A stretch of 64,000 nucleotides of DNA from Marinobacter sp. THAF197a (lineage in GTDB: Bacteria; Pseudomonadota; Gammaproteobacteria; Pseudomonadales; Oleiphilaceae), in NCBI RefSeq assembly GCF_009363275.1, contig NZ_CP045324.1:2108001-2172000 (forward strand). The letters are read 5' to 3'. Positions 57,213 through 64,000 of the stretch are shown here, piece by piece. The position numbers were made by a program, and so were the translations under genes. How positions within the stretch are numbered: the stretch's first letter is position 1; each line of letters begins with the position of its first letter. Below the pieces are notes generated by a model, which made no database searches, was not told the DNA's origin, and saw only the letters and a program-made list of their open reading frames with translations.

Positions 57213-59140
57213 ACAGGCAGAATGCATCCCTGTCCAGAAAACTTCTGTTGCTTGGCGCCCTGCCTGCGGTTGTCATGTTTGTTGCCCTAATGGCGTTTTT
57301 TACCTCGGCCCGGCTGGAGGACGCGCGTACCGACCTGGCTGAAAGCAGCCAGATGCTGGCGGACAGCCTGGCCCCGGCACTCGAGTACGCTGTGGTTTCC
57401 GGCAATATTGCGGCCCTTGAGCAGACACTTAATCAGTCACTACGGCGTAGCAAAGCCGAGTGGATACGCGTAACCGATGTGGTCGGAAAAGAGCTCGGCT
57501 TTGTCAGCAATAGTCTTGACAGCCCCTCACAGCGACACCACAACTTCGATATTTATTCTGCAGAAATCCTTCAGGAACCCCTGGACCTTGGAGCAGGCGC
57601 TGGATGGTTCAACCCCGGTTATGGGTTCAGTTCTGGTTCCTTGCGGGTTGGTGCAGTTGAAGTCGGTGTTGAACCGCGCGTGCTGGCTGATCGCCAGCAG
57701 AGTATTCTGTGGTCATCTATCGCAGTTGGTGTCGCCATGCTGCTGTTCACCATCGTTCTGGTGAACCATTTCCTCAATAATATCCTGCAGCCCATTCGCA
57801 GGGTGGCAAGCCGGGTTGATCAACTGATTACCGGTGATTATGACGCCCAGCCCGTGACCACCAAGGGAAACTCCAAAGAGATCGTCGCCATACAGAAACA
57901 ACTGAACGAGTTGGGGGACCATCTGGAGAAGCTCAGAACCACCCGCGACCAGACCCTGGCGGTGTCGGAAGAGGCCCGGGAAAAGGCCGAACTGGCAAGC
58001 CATGCCAAATCTGAATTCCTTGCAACCATGAGCCACGAGCTCAGAACTCCGCTTAATGGGGTACTGGGAATGGTTGAGTTAATCCAGGAGGAACCGTTAA
58101 CCAAGCGACAGCGGGATTACCTTGGCACTGCCCGGCAGGCGACAGAGGACCTGCTTACCGTTATCTCCGATATTCTCGATTATGCCCGTATGGACAGCGG
58201 CACTCTGGAACTGGAACACCAGGAGTTTGATCTAAGGTCCATTCTGGCCAACTGTGCGGCTTCCTATCGCCATGCAGCAGAGCAGCAAGGCTTGGCACTG
58301 GACATCAATTTTCTGGGGGACTGGCCAGACAAACCGGTGGTGGTTGGCGACGCACCTCGAGTCCGACAGATTCTGGCAGGGCTACTGGATAATTCGATTA
58401 AATATACCACGAACGGTTTTGTCAGTGTTCGCGCAAGTTGGCTGTCGCTTGAAAGCGGTTGCGTACTGTTCGGCTGTTCCGTCAGTGATTCCGGAGCAGG
58501 TATTCCCGGTGACCGCCTCCACAATATTTTCCACACATTCGAACAAGTTGACTCCGGTAACACCCGCGCCCATGACGGCGCCGGACTGGGGCTCTCTCTG
58601 GTTCAGCGGTTGGTGGAACTGATGGGCGGCCATATTCAGGTGGAGTCTGATTTCGGAGAGGGCTCCTCGTTCCGTTTTGAGCTGCCATTTGAGCTGGCGG
58701 ATGCCCCGGCCCAGGTTCAACCGGAGCTCCCGGATATCCCGCGGGAGCAGCTGGGAAGAAAGTCCTGGGCCCTGGTGGTCGAGGACAATGAGGTAAACCA
58801 GAAGGTCTCCACCACGCTGCTGAACAAGCTCGGTTTTGAAACCGATACCGCGAATAACGGCCAGGAGGCCGTCGACAAAGTAAAAAACAAACACGAAGGC
58901 TACGATGTCATCCTGATGGATTGCCAGATGCCAGTAATGGACGGCTATCAGGCAACCCGAATGATTCGCGAATGGGAACAGGGGAACGGGCAATGCGGTA
59001 CGCCGATCATCGCCCTGATGGCTGATGTCTCAACAGAAACCGAGGCCAGCTGCCGGGCCAGCGGCATGAATGATTACATACCCAAACCGGTACGCTGCGA
59101 GACCCTCAGGGAAGTACTAAGCCGCTGGATTCGATTGTAA
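57209..59140 (+). CDS. Hybrid sensor histidine kinase with receiver domain
   Basis: A 643-residue kinase. Residues 10-30 and about 172-197 are membrane helices enclosing a periplasmic sensor region of about 140 residues. After a HAMP-like segment (LQPIRRVASRVDQLITGDYD), a coiled coil leads to the HisKA box ATMSHELRTPLNGVLGMVEL with the phospho-acceptor His. HATPase motifs are LLDNSIKYT, SDSGAGIP and GAGLGLSLVQRLVELMGG. The C-terminal receiver has the Asp in YDVILMDCQMPVMDGY and Lys in YIPKPV, but the usual Thr/Ser after strand 4 is Met (IIALMADVS). No output domain is present, so phosphate must pass to a partner such as an Hpt protein elsewhere. Confidence 0.93.
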   Translation: MNRQNASLSRKLLLLGALPAVVMFVALMAFFTSARLEDARTDLAESSQMLADSLAPALEYAVVSGNIAALEQTLNQSLRRSKAEWIRVTDVVGKELGFVSNSLDSPSQRHHNFDIYSAEILQEPLDLGAGAGWFNPGYGFSSGSLRVGAVEVGVEPRVLADRQQSILWSSIAVGVAMLLFTIVLVNHFLNNILQPIRRVASRVDQLITGDYDAQPVTTKGNSKEIVAIQKQLNELGDHLEKLRTTRDQTLAVSEEAREKAELASHAKSEFLATMSHELRTPLNGVLGMVELIQEEPLTKRQRDYLGTARQATEDLLTVISDILDYARMDSGTLELEHQEFDLRSILANCAASYRHAAEQQGLALDINFLGDWPDKPVVVGDAPRVRQILAGLLDNSIKYTTNGFVSVRASWLSLESGCVLFGCSVSDSGAGIPGDRLHNIFHTFEQVDSGNTRAHDGAGLGLSLVQRLVELMGGHIQVESDFGEGSSFRFELPFELADAPAQVQPELPDIPREQLGRKSWALVVEDNEVNQKVSTTLLNKLGFETDTANNGQEAVDKVKNKHEGYDVILMDCQMPVMDGYQATRMIREWEQGNGQCGTPIIALMADVSTETEASCRASGMNDYIPKPVRCETLREVLSRWIRL

Positions 59141-59153
59141 AGAACCGGAAAGC

Positions 59154-60515
59154 TTACGCTACCGGTTCACGCATGGTGACAAATTCTTCCGCTGAGGTCG
59201 GGTGAATACCCATGGTTGAGTCAAACTGCGCCTTAGTGGCACCGGCCTTGATGGCAACGGCCAGCCCCTGAATAATCTCGCCGGCGTCTGGCCCGACCAT
59301 ATGAGCGCCGAGCACCTTGTCGGTCTCATCGTCCACCACCAGTTTCATCAGGCATCTCTCGTCCCGTCCGCTCAATGTGTATTTCATCGGTCGGAACTCT
59401 GAACGGTAAATGCGCAGCCTGTGACCGGCTTCCCTGGCCTCTTCCTCAGTCAGGCCAACGGTACCGATATTCGGCTGGCAAAACACAGCGGTCGGAATAG
59501 CGCTGTAATCCATATCGCCCTGACCGTCACCAAACAGCCGACGCGACAGCACCATGGCCTGGGCCAGTGCCACTGGAGTGAGCTGCGGTGTGCCGATGAC
59601 ATCGCCCAGCGCGGTGATTGAGGGTACCGAGGTCTGGAAATGGTCGTCCACAACGATGTGACCCGAAGCGTTGAGTTCAATACCCAGCTCCGTCAGGCCA
59701 AGGCCGTCAACCAGGGCTCTCCGTCCGGTTGCTGCCATGACAAGACCGGTCTCCAGGCGTTCTCCGTCAGACAACATGACCTGATAGTGGGCGCCCTGAG
59801 TCTCAATGGATTCGATGGTGGCGTTGAAACGCAAGTCGACGCCCTTTTTGCGCATCTCCTGCTCGGTGAACCGGCGCACATCGTTATCAAAGCCCCGCAG
59901 GAACAAATCACCCCGGTACAACAAGGTGGTTTCCACACCAAGCCCGGCCAGTATGCCGGCGAACTCTACCGCGATATACCCGCCACCCCAAACCACCGCA
60001 TGACGGGGTAATTGCGGAAGGTAGAACATTTCATTGGAGGTAAGGATGCAGTCTTTACCGGGAACATCCGGCACTACCGGCCAGCTTCCCGTCGCGACTG
60101 TGATGTGTTTTGCGCTATAGCTCCGTTCGCCTACCGTAACGGTATTGGCATCGCTGATGGTTGCCGTGCCATTGATGATCTCAACTCCGGCATTCTCGAG
60201 CAGGCGACCATAGATGCCATTCAGGCGCTCAATCTCAGCGTTTTTGTTTGCCACCAGAGTGGGCCAGTCGAAGCTGACCTGATCGAGCGGAACTCGCCAG
60301 CCATAGCCTGCTGCATCTTCCAGTTCGTCATGAACATGGGCGCCGTACACAAACAGTTTTTTCGGAACACAGCCAACGTTGACACAGGTGCCGCCCAGGT
60401 ACCGGGACTCAACCACCGCAACCTTCGCGCCCCGCTGGGCTGACATTCTCGCCAGGCGGACACCACCGGAACCGGCACCAATTACGATCAAATCAAAATC
60501 ATGGCTGTCGGACAC
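59154..60515 (-). CDS. gorA: Glutathione-disulfide reductase
   Basis: A 453-residue FAD/NADPH disulfide reductase that keeps glutathione reduced. The FAD motif is LIVIGAGSGGVRLA, the redox-active disulfide lies in GGTCVNVGCVPKKLF and the NADPH region is AVVWGGGYIAVEFAGILAGL. C-terminal MGIHPTSAEEFVT holds the His-Glu pair that acts from the other subunit. I place the start at GTG 60515, spaced from AGGAG and giving the usual length; an earlier TTG at 60533 is possible. Glutathione made available here could serve the two GSTs in the window. It is 26 bases downstream of the GNAT gene. Confidence 0.93.
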   Translation of the reverse strand: MSDSHDFDLIVIGAGSGGVRLARMSAQRGAKVAVVESRYLGGTCVNVGCVPKKLFVYGAHVHDELEDAAGYGWRVPLDQVSFDWPTLVANKNAEIERLNGIYGRLLENAGVEIINGTATISDANTVTVGERSYSAKHITVATGSWPVVPDVPGKDCILTSNEMFYLPQLPRHAVVWGGGYIAVEFAGILAGLGVETTLLYRGDLFLRGFDNDVRRFTEQEMRKKGVDLRFNATIESIETQGAHYQVMLSDGERLETGLVMAATGRRALVDGLGLTELGIELNASGHIVVDDHFQTSVPSITALGDVIGTPQLTPVALAQAMVLSRRLFGDGQGDMDYSAIPTAVFCQPNIGTVGLTEEEAREAGHRLRIYRSEFRPMKYTLSGRDERCLMKLVVDDETDKVLGAHMVGPDAGEIIQGLAVAIKAGATKAQFDSTMGIHPTSAEEFVTMREPVA

Positions 60516-60541
60516 ATTCACTCCTGATGACAAATACTGTG

Positions 60542-61219
60542 TTAATGCGGCGTTGCCTCGTTCCGGGCGTCATTAGCTTCAGATCCAATTTCCCGGAACA
60601 GGACATGATCTTCAAAATCACCCAGGCGTATCTTGCCCAGGCTGCGGAAGCCCTCGGATTCGTAAAACGGCAGGTATCGGCTGTTACCGGTATCCAGTAC
60701 CAGCCCCTTGCCCCGGGGATTTTCCTCACAAAGCTTCTCGACCGCTTTGAGCAAAACCCGACCATACCCCTGATTCTGGTATTTTGGATTGACCCCCATC
60801 AAAGGCAACTGATGAGCCTTTGGGTGCGGCAACAGGTCGCGGATTTTCTGATGGTAATCCAGGTATCGGCGAGTCGAGGCAAACCCCGCGGTCAACACCA
60901 TGCGAATTCGCCAGCTAAGCTGCTCGGCGAGGTTCATCCGGAGTTCCGGGTCGCCGATGAAGGCCACGGCAATCAGGGTATCCCCTTTCATCACACCAAC
61001 GGCATCCTGATTGAGCTCAAGGTACAGGTCAATCAGTTCCCTGACTGTCGCTCTTACTCGCTGGTCGTAACCCGCCCGGCGATGATCAAACAGATACTGG
61101 AACGTTGGATCTTCCCGGTACGCATGGCAAAGAATCGACTGGGCCTCGTTGCGGGCAGTCTCATCAAGACGAACCACGACAGCATCAGAATTATTATTGT
61201 TTTCCTGCTTATCACGCAT
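60542..61219 (-). CDS. GNAT-family N-acetyltransferase
   Basis: A 225-residue protein. The acetyl-CoA pyrophosphate-binding motif A is seen in HQLPLMGVNPKYQNQGYGRVLLKAVEKLC (Q-x-x-G-x-G/A form), with motif B in YLPFYESEGFRSLGKIRLGD. The N-terminal half is longer than in minimal GNATs. The acceptor (amine of a small molecule or protein) is unknown. It lies between gspM and gorA on the same strand with short spacers, so it may be cotranscribed with either. Confidence 0.88.
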   Translation of the reverse strand: MRDKQENNNNSDAVVVRLDETARNEAQSILCHAYREDPTFQYLFDHRRAGYDQRVRATVRELIDLYLELNQDAVGVMKGDTLIAVAFIGDPELRMNLAEQLSWRIRMVLTAGFASTRRYLDYHQKIRDLLPHPKAHQLPLMGVNPKYQNQGYGRVLLKAVEKLCEENPRGKGLVLDTGNSRYLPFYESEGFRSLGKIRLGDFEDHVLFREIGSEANDARNEATPH

Positions 61220-61267
61220 TTACTCGCGCTCCTCCGGAATCACCGGTCAGCTTGGGGCATGCCCCTT

Positions 61268-61801
61268 TCAGATCGTCAGTGTCAGCCGCACGGATACCCG
61301 CCCCGGCTCATTTCCCCTGTCCATGGCAGCCTGATCCACAATCACCCCATGCCGGGCATCAAGCTGCTCCAGCCAGGCCGCTACCTCGGCAAACGGTGCG
61401 GCTTCAAGCCATACCCGTATTGCAGACTCGCCGCTTGGCTCAAATCGCTGCAGCGAAAGCCCCGCTTCACCTGCGGAGCGGGTAACCAGGGCCATCAGTG
61501 CCCGACCGTCTTCAGGCTTGTCAACGCCGGCCCCCGCCGACGAACCGGAACCCGCACCACCAAGGCGACGAATGGTTGCCTGGTTTGCCTGCATCCAGGC
61601 CAGAAGTTGCTCGGCATTTTCACGACTGGCTTCCGCCTGGTTGCTGAAATCAGCCACAGGCCGCCAGATGCCAAAATAGAGAATGGCCAACAGCAAGGCA
61701 ATGCCCAGCACCACCAGCGCCTGTCTATCCCGCACCGGCAGTTGATCGTATCTCGCGATAAGCTTACCGACCGCCGGCTGGTCTTTGATTCGTGCCCACA
61801 T
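61268..61801 (-). CDS. gspM: Type II secretion system protein GspM
   Basis: A 177-residue bitopic inner-membrane protein. A cytoplasmic N-terminus with RDRQALVVLGIALLLAILYFG gives a membrane helix at about residues 28-47, followed by the coiled coil ENAEQLLAWMQANQATIRRL and a ferredoxin-like periplasmic domain. It pairs with GspL in the T2SS assembly platform. It follows gspL by four bases. No gspN gene follows; the next gene is the GNAT acetyltransferase. Confidence 0.88.
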   Translation of the reverse strand: MWARIKDQPAVGKLIARYDQLPVRDRQALVVLGIALLLAILYFGIWRPVADFSNQAEASRENAEQLLAWMQANQATIRRLGGAGSGSSAGAGVDKPEDGRALMALVTRSAGEAGLSLQRFEPSGESAIRVWLEAAPFAEVAAWLEQLDARHGVIVDQAAMDRGNEPGRVSVRLTLTI

Positions 61802-61805
61802 GGCG

Positions 61806-63113
61806 TTAGCCTCCCGAAACCGTCAACCGGCCACGGGAGCCGGAGCTTTCATTAACCACAGACCCAATCTGCGCACGCAATCCCTGATTGGCCAGGCCAT
61901 TTCTCAGATTACTCATCCGTTCATAACTGTCGGCCCGGACATCTACCACTAGCTCTCCCCTGTTCCGGCTGTAGTTAATGGAATTAAAGGTAACCGCCTG
62001 GGCATTCGCAACCCGGCTGTACTGATCTCCGGTGTATTTCATCAGCGTGATGAAATCCACTTCTTCCTGGCCAGCGCCTGCCACCCTCAACTGACCCTCA
62101 ATCACCCGGCGCACATTGCCCGCGTGGGTACGGCGGTCAGCGGGAAAAGCGTCACGGTAGATGGCCATGGCCTGGCTTTGCAGCTCCTCGGCCTCCTGGT
62201 TGTGATACACACCCATACCAATCTCAAGCCCTAGCTGAATCACAAACCAGACGGACGCAACTGCAATCAGTGGCTTCCAGGGCTTCAACGGGCTGCTGCC
62301 GCTCGTTTTAACGGAGAAGGCGCCCTGGCAGAGATTGACCGGATGGCACATATGATGATGGTGGGACCACGCCAGCAGCTCCAGCGCCGTAAATTCCAGG
62401 GGCTTCTGCGCCAGATGTACCCGGCCATCGGCACCGCTCAGTTCCAACAATGCCGGCTGCCAGAGTTCCAGCTCGGGCTCGGTTCCATAAACCGTGACCG
62501 GTATCTCCGCGACCACCTCTTCAGTGGCTGGCGCTGCGAGGGTAACCCCCAACATGCCCAGGTTGGCGGTCTGCAGTCGCAGCCACTCGCCTCGATGACT
62601 TACCAGCATGGCCCACTCGCCGTCGAGGCAGGCGGTCCAGCCGTTATCGGTTGTCGGCAACAGGGAGGCGTCCGGGTAAATGGCATCCAGGCGCACGTGC
62701 TCCCAGCCTGTAAACAGCTCTAACCACTGCCCCATTTGGGATTGATCTATTGCCGCAACATGGTATCCATCCGAGGTATGACGGCCAAGCGCTAGGTGGA
62801 CGCTCTCGATATCCTGGGCAATCTGTTCTTCCACCGCGTATGGCAACGCCTGGTGTACGAACCGGCTTTGCTTGGCGGGAATGTCAGCCAGGCAAAACAG
62901 GGCTTCGTCACCCGGAATAAGGCCGATCAGCAGCACTTTTTCCAATGCATTCTGGCCGAGTGTCTGCTCAATCGCATCCCGGGTATCTGCCGCACCACTG
63001 GCCTGGGTATCGCCACTGGCATCCTGTAACAGCCAGCTGAACAGCTGTGATTCCGGGTTCTGGTCCAGGTCTGCGAAGGGCGGGACCGGCCGAACAAAAA
63101 GGCGGTAAGACAT
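61806..63113 (-). CDS. gspL: Type II secretion system protein GspL
   Basis: A 435-residue bitopic protein that links the cytoplasmic ATPase GspE to the membrane platform. The N-terminal actin-like domain has VLLIGLIPGDEALFCLADIP, AVEEQIAQDIESVHLALG and LPTTDNGWTACLDGEWAMLVS. A membrane helix lies near residues 277-298 (PLIAVASVWFVIQLGLEIGM), then a periplasmic ferredoxin-like domain ending VNESSGSRGRLTVSGG. ATG 63113 lies two bases after the gspK stop with AGAAGG upstream. Confidence 0.9.
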   Translation of the reverse strand: MSYRLFVRPVPPFADLDQNPESQLFSWLLQDASGDTQASGAADTRDAIEQTLGQNALEKVLLIGLIPGDEALFCLADIPAKQSRFVHQALPYAVEEQIAQDIESVHLALGRHTSDGYHVAAIDQSQMGQWLELFTGWEHVRLDAIYPDASLLPTTDNGWTACLDGEWAMLVSHRGEWLRLQTANLGMLGVTLAAPATEEVVAEIPVTVYGTEPELELWQPALLELSGADGRVHLAQKPLEFTALELLAWSHHHHMCHPVNLCQGAFSVKTSGSSPLKPWKPLIAVASVWFVIQLGLEIGMGVYHNQEAEELQSQAMAIYRDAFPADRRTHAGNVRRVIEGQLRVAGAGQEEVDFITLMKYTGDQYSRVANAQAVTFNSINYSRNRGELVVDVRADSYERMSNLRNGLANQGLRAQIGSVVNESSGSRGRLTVSGG

Positions 63114-63115
63114 GG

Positions 63116-64000
63116 CTATCCTTCTGAGAATGTATAAGGCTCTTTGGTGATGCGATTCTTCTGCCCGGAATCCCTGTGAACCGTCCGGACTTCACCCTCG
63201 GGACTCCTGAATACCGTGCTGACCATATTAACGACACGATTATCGTAGGTAATCCGTGAAACAACTTCAAAAAAACGGGTTTGCAAGGTCAACCCGGTGG
63301 TTTTCAGCCCCATGCCGGAAAACTCGGGCAAAGCGAGGAAATCCTGTAAATTCTCAAACCGCTCTTCTTCCCTCTTGGCCAGAACTGACTCTGCCTGAGC
63401 TTCCGTCATGTCATCGTGCAACGACATCAACACCGCGCCAGTGGCGGTATTCACGTTGATCCCGATACCACTGACCGGCAGCGTACTGACATGAGGCCGG
63501 AGCGCCACATAGATTTCCTCGGTCATCCCATCGATCAGGCGTAATTCGGTGATTGACACAAACGGCTGATTGGCCGCCCGATACGCCGGCTCCGCTATCA
63601 GGTACTGGCCATCTTCGGCGCCATAGGCACTGATGGTCTGGTCATCTGCATCAATCCAGTCAATCAGTGCGTCGACTGAAACAGCGGTAATGCCGAGAGC
63701 CCGGAACAGCCGCACCAGTCTGTCGCGGGTCAAAGGGTCTACCTGGCCGTTTGGGGTAACCAGATCATTGAGATTGATGCGCCCTGCAAGGTCATCTATC
63801 TGAACCTCCGCCACGCCGTTGTCGTCCAGTGGCAGGATGGCAGCATATTGAGCCCAGAATTCATCGGGGCTGTCCACCATCACGCCGTCCTCCCGGTCCT
63901 GCTCAAAATCGCGTACCAGAATCCGGCGGGCGAACTCTTCGGCGCCCAGTGCAATGCTGTGCCCCTGCTGCTGCGCCAGGTAATGCCCGGCCTTGAACAC
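63116..64000 (-). CDS. gspK: Type II secretion system minor pseudopilin GspK (partial, N-terminus outside window)
   Basis: An open frame of 294 codons to the right edge; the missing start should include the prepilin cleavage site and the N-terminal helix. Visible GspK features are LAQQQGHSIALGAEEFARRI, EVQIDDLAGRINLNDLV and SVDALIDWIDADDQTISAYGAED, and the helix-hairpin region ELRLIDGMTEEIYVALRPHV and GININTATGAVLMSL (here GINVNTATG). GspK caps the pseudopilus with GspI and GspJ. The order gspK-gspL-gspM matches the usual T2SS operon, whose upstream genes should lie to the right of the window on this strand. Confidence 0.9.
   Translation of the reverse strand: MFKAGHYLAQQQGHSIALGAEEFARRILVRDFEQDREDGVMVDSPDEFWAQYAAILPLDDNGVAEVQIDDLAGRINLNDLVTPNGQVDPLTRDRLVRLFRALGITAVSVDALIDWIDADDQTISAYGAEDGQYLIAEPAYRAANQPFVSITELRLIDGMTEEIYVALRPHVSTLPVSGIGINVNTATGAVLMSLHDDMTEAQAESVLAKREEERFENLQDFLALPEFSGMGLKTTGLTLQTRFFEVVSRITYDNRVVNMVSTVFRSPEGEVRTVHRDSGQKNRITKEPYTFSEG

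Noticed and set aside
60527..61855. A 442-codon open frame on the plus strand
   Set aside because: It lies antisense to the GNAT, gspM and part of gor genes, all of which have clear motifs. The frame is Arg/His/Pro-rich, as in antisense frames of GC-rich genes.
1..64000. tRNA, rRNA, CRISPR arrays, insertion sequences, riboswitches
   Set aside because: I looked for cloverleaf-like, repeat-spacer and transposase signals and saw none. Small RNAs cannot be excluded by reading alone.

Overview
The window most resembles a marine gammaproteobacterium close to Marinobacter. This is inferred from mid-50s GC by eye and gene content: type II secretion, malate:quinone oxidoreductase, SdsA-type alkylsulfatase, DabAB inorganic-carbon uptake, a Baeyer-Villiger-type monooxygenase and many LysR-regulated redox genes. 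No rRNA, tRNA, phage, insertion sequence or CRISPR array was seen.

Region 1 (1-4.0 kb): a partial Na+/Ca2+ exchanger gene runs off the left edge. Next to it, at about 952-3482, lies an array of five integron gene cassettes on the minus strand. Each ends in an attC-like site whose outer cores pair with the core at the start of the same cassette. No integrase gene is visible, so it behaves as a CALIN (cluster of attC sites lacking an integrase). The cassettes carry an AlbA_2 (Schlafen-type) protein, a small membrane protein, an unknown 140-residue protein and two nearly gene-free cassettes.

Region 2 (4.0-33 kb): an accessory redox, detoxification and efflux region made largely of regulator/target pairs. 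These are LysR with GST and a flavin/iron-sulfur fusion oxidoreductase, AraC with SDR, LysR with RidA, LysR with NQO-like quinone reductase, MocR with a PNPOx-like flavoprotein, WYL with GST, AraC beside a MexEF/OqxAB-like RND pump, LysR (SdsB-like) with alkylsulfatase, and LysR with pirin. It also holds a ParD-like/methionine aminopeptidase pair and SelO. The RND operon is preceded by a near-perfect SoxR promoter, an 18-bp palindrome inside a 19-bp spacer, implying redox control.

Region 3 (32-41 kb): a pirin / isochorismatase / ABM-domain / pirin cluster, a small methyltransferase-like membrane protein, mqo, a LexA-boxed yebG, a zinc alcohol dehydrogenase and a solo FabH-type synthase.

Region 4 (41-49.9 kb): a complete sulfate/thiosulfate ABC importer (binding protein, CysT, CysW, CysA) converges on dabBA, a DAB-type bicarbonate/CO2 accumulation system with a divergent NhaR-like LysR regulator.

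Region 5 (49.9-64 kb): a flavin monooxygenase followed by a FadR-type regulator and a YfeH-like transporter; a J-domain membrane protein; a three-gene operon of TonB-dependent receptor, periplasmic binding protein and hybrid histidine kinase, which looks like an outer-membrane-to-cytoplasm signalling unit; then, on the minus strand, the gspK-gspL-gspM tail of a type II secretion operon followed by a GNAT acetyltransferase and glutathione reductase.

The observations most worth following are the integrase-less cassette array, the SoxR-type promoter on the RND pump, the autoregulated-looking ParD-like/MAP operon, and the TonB-receptor/binding-protein/kinase operon with an unusual receiver domain.
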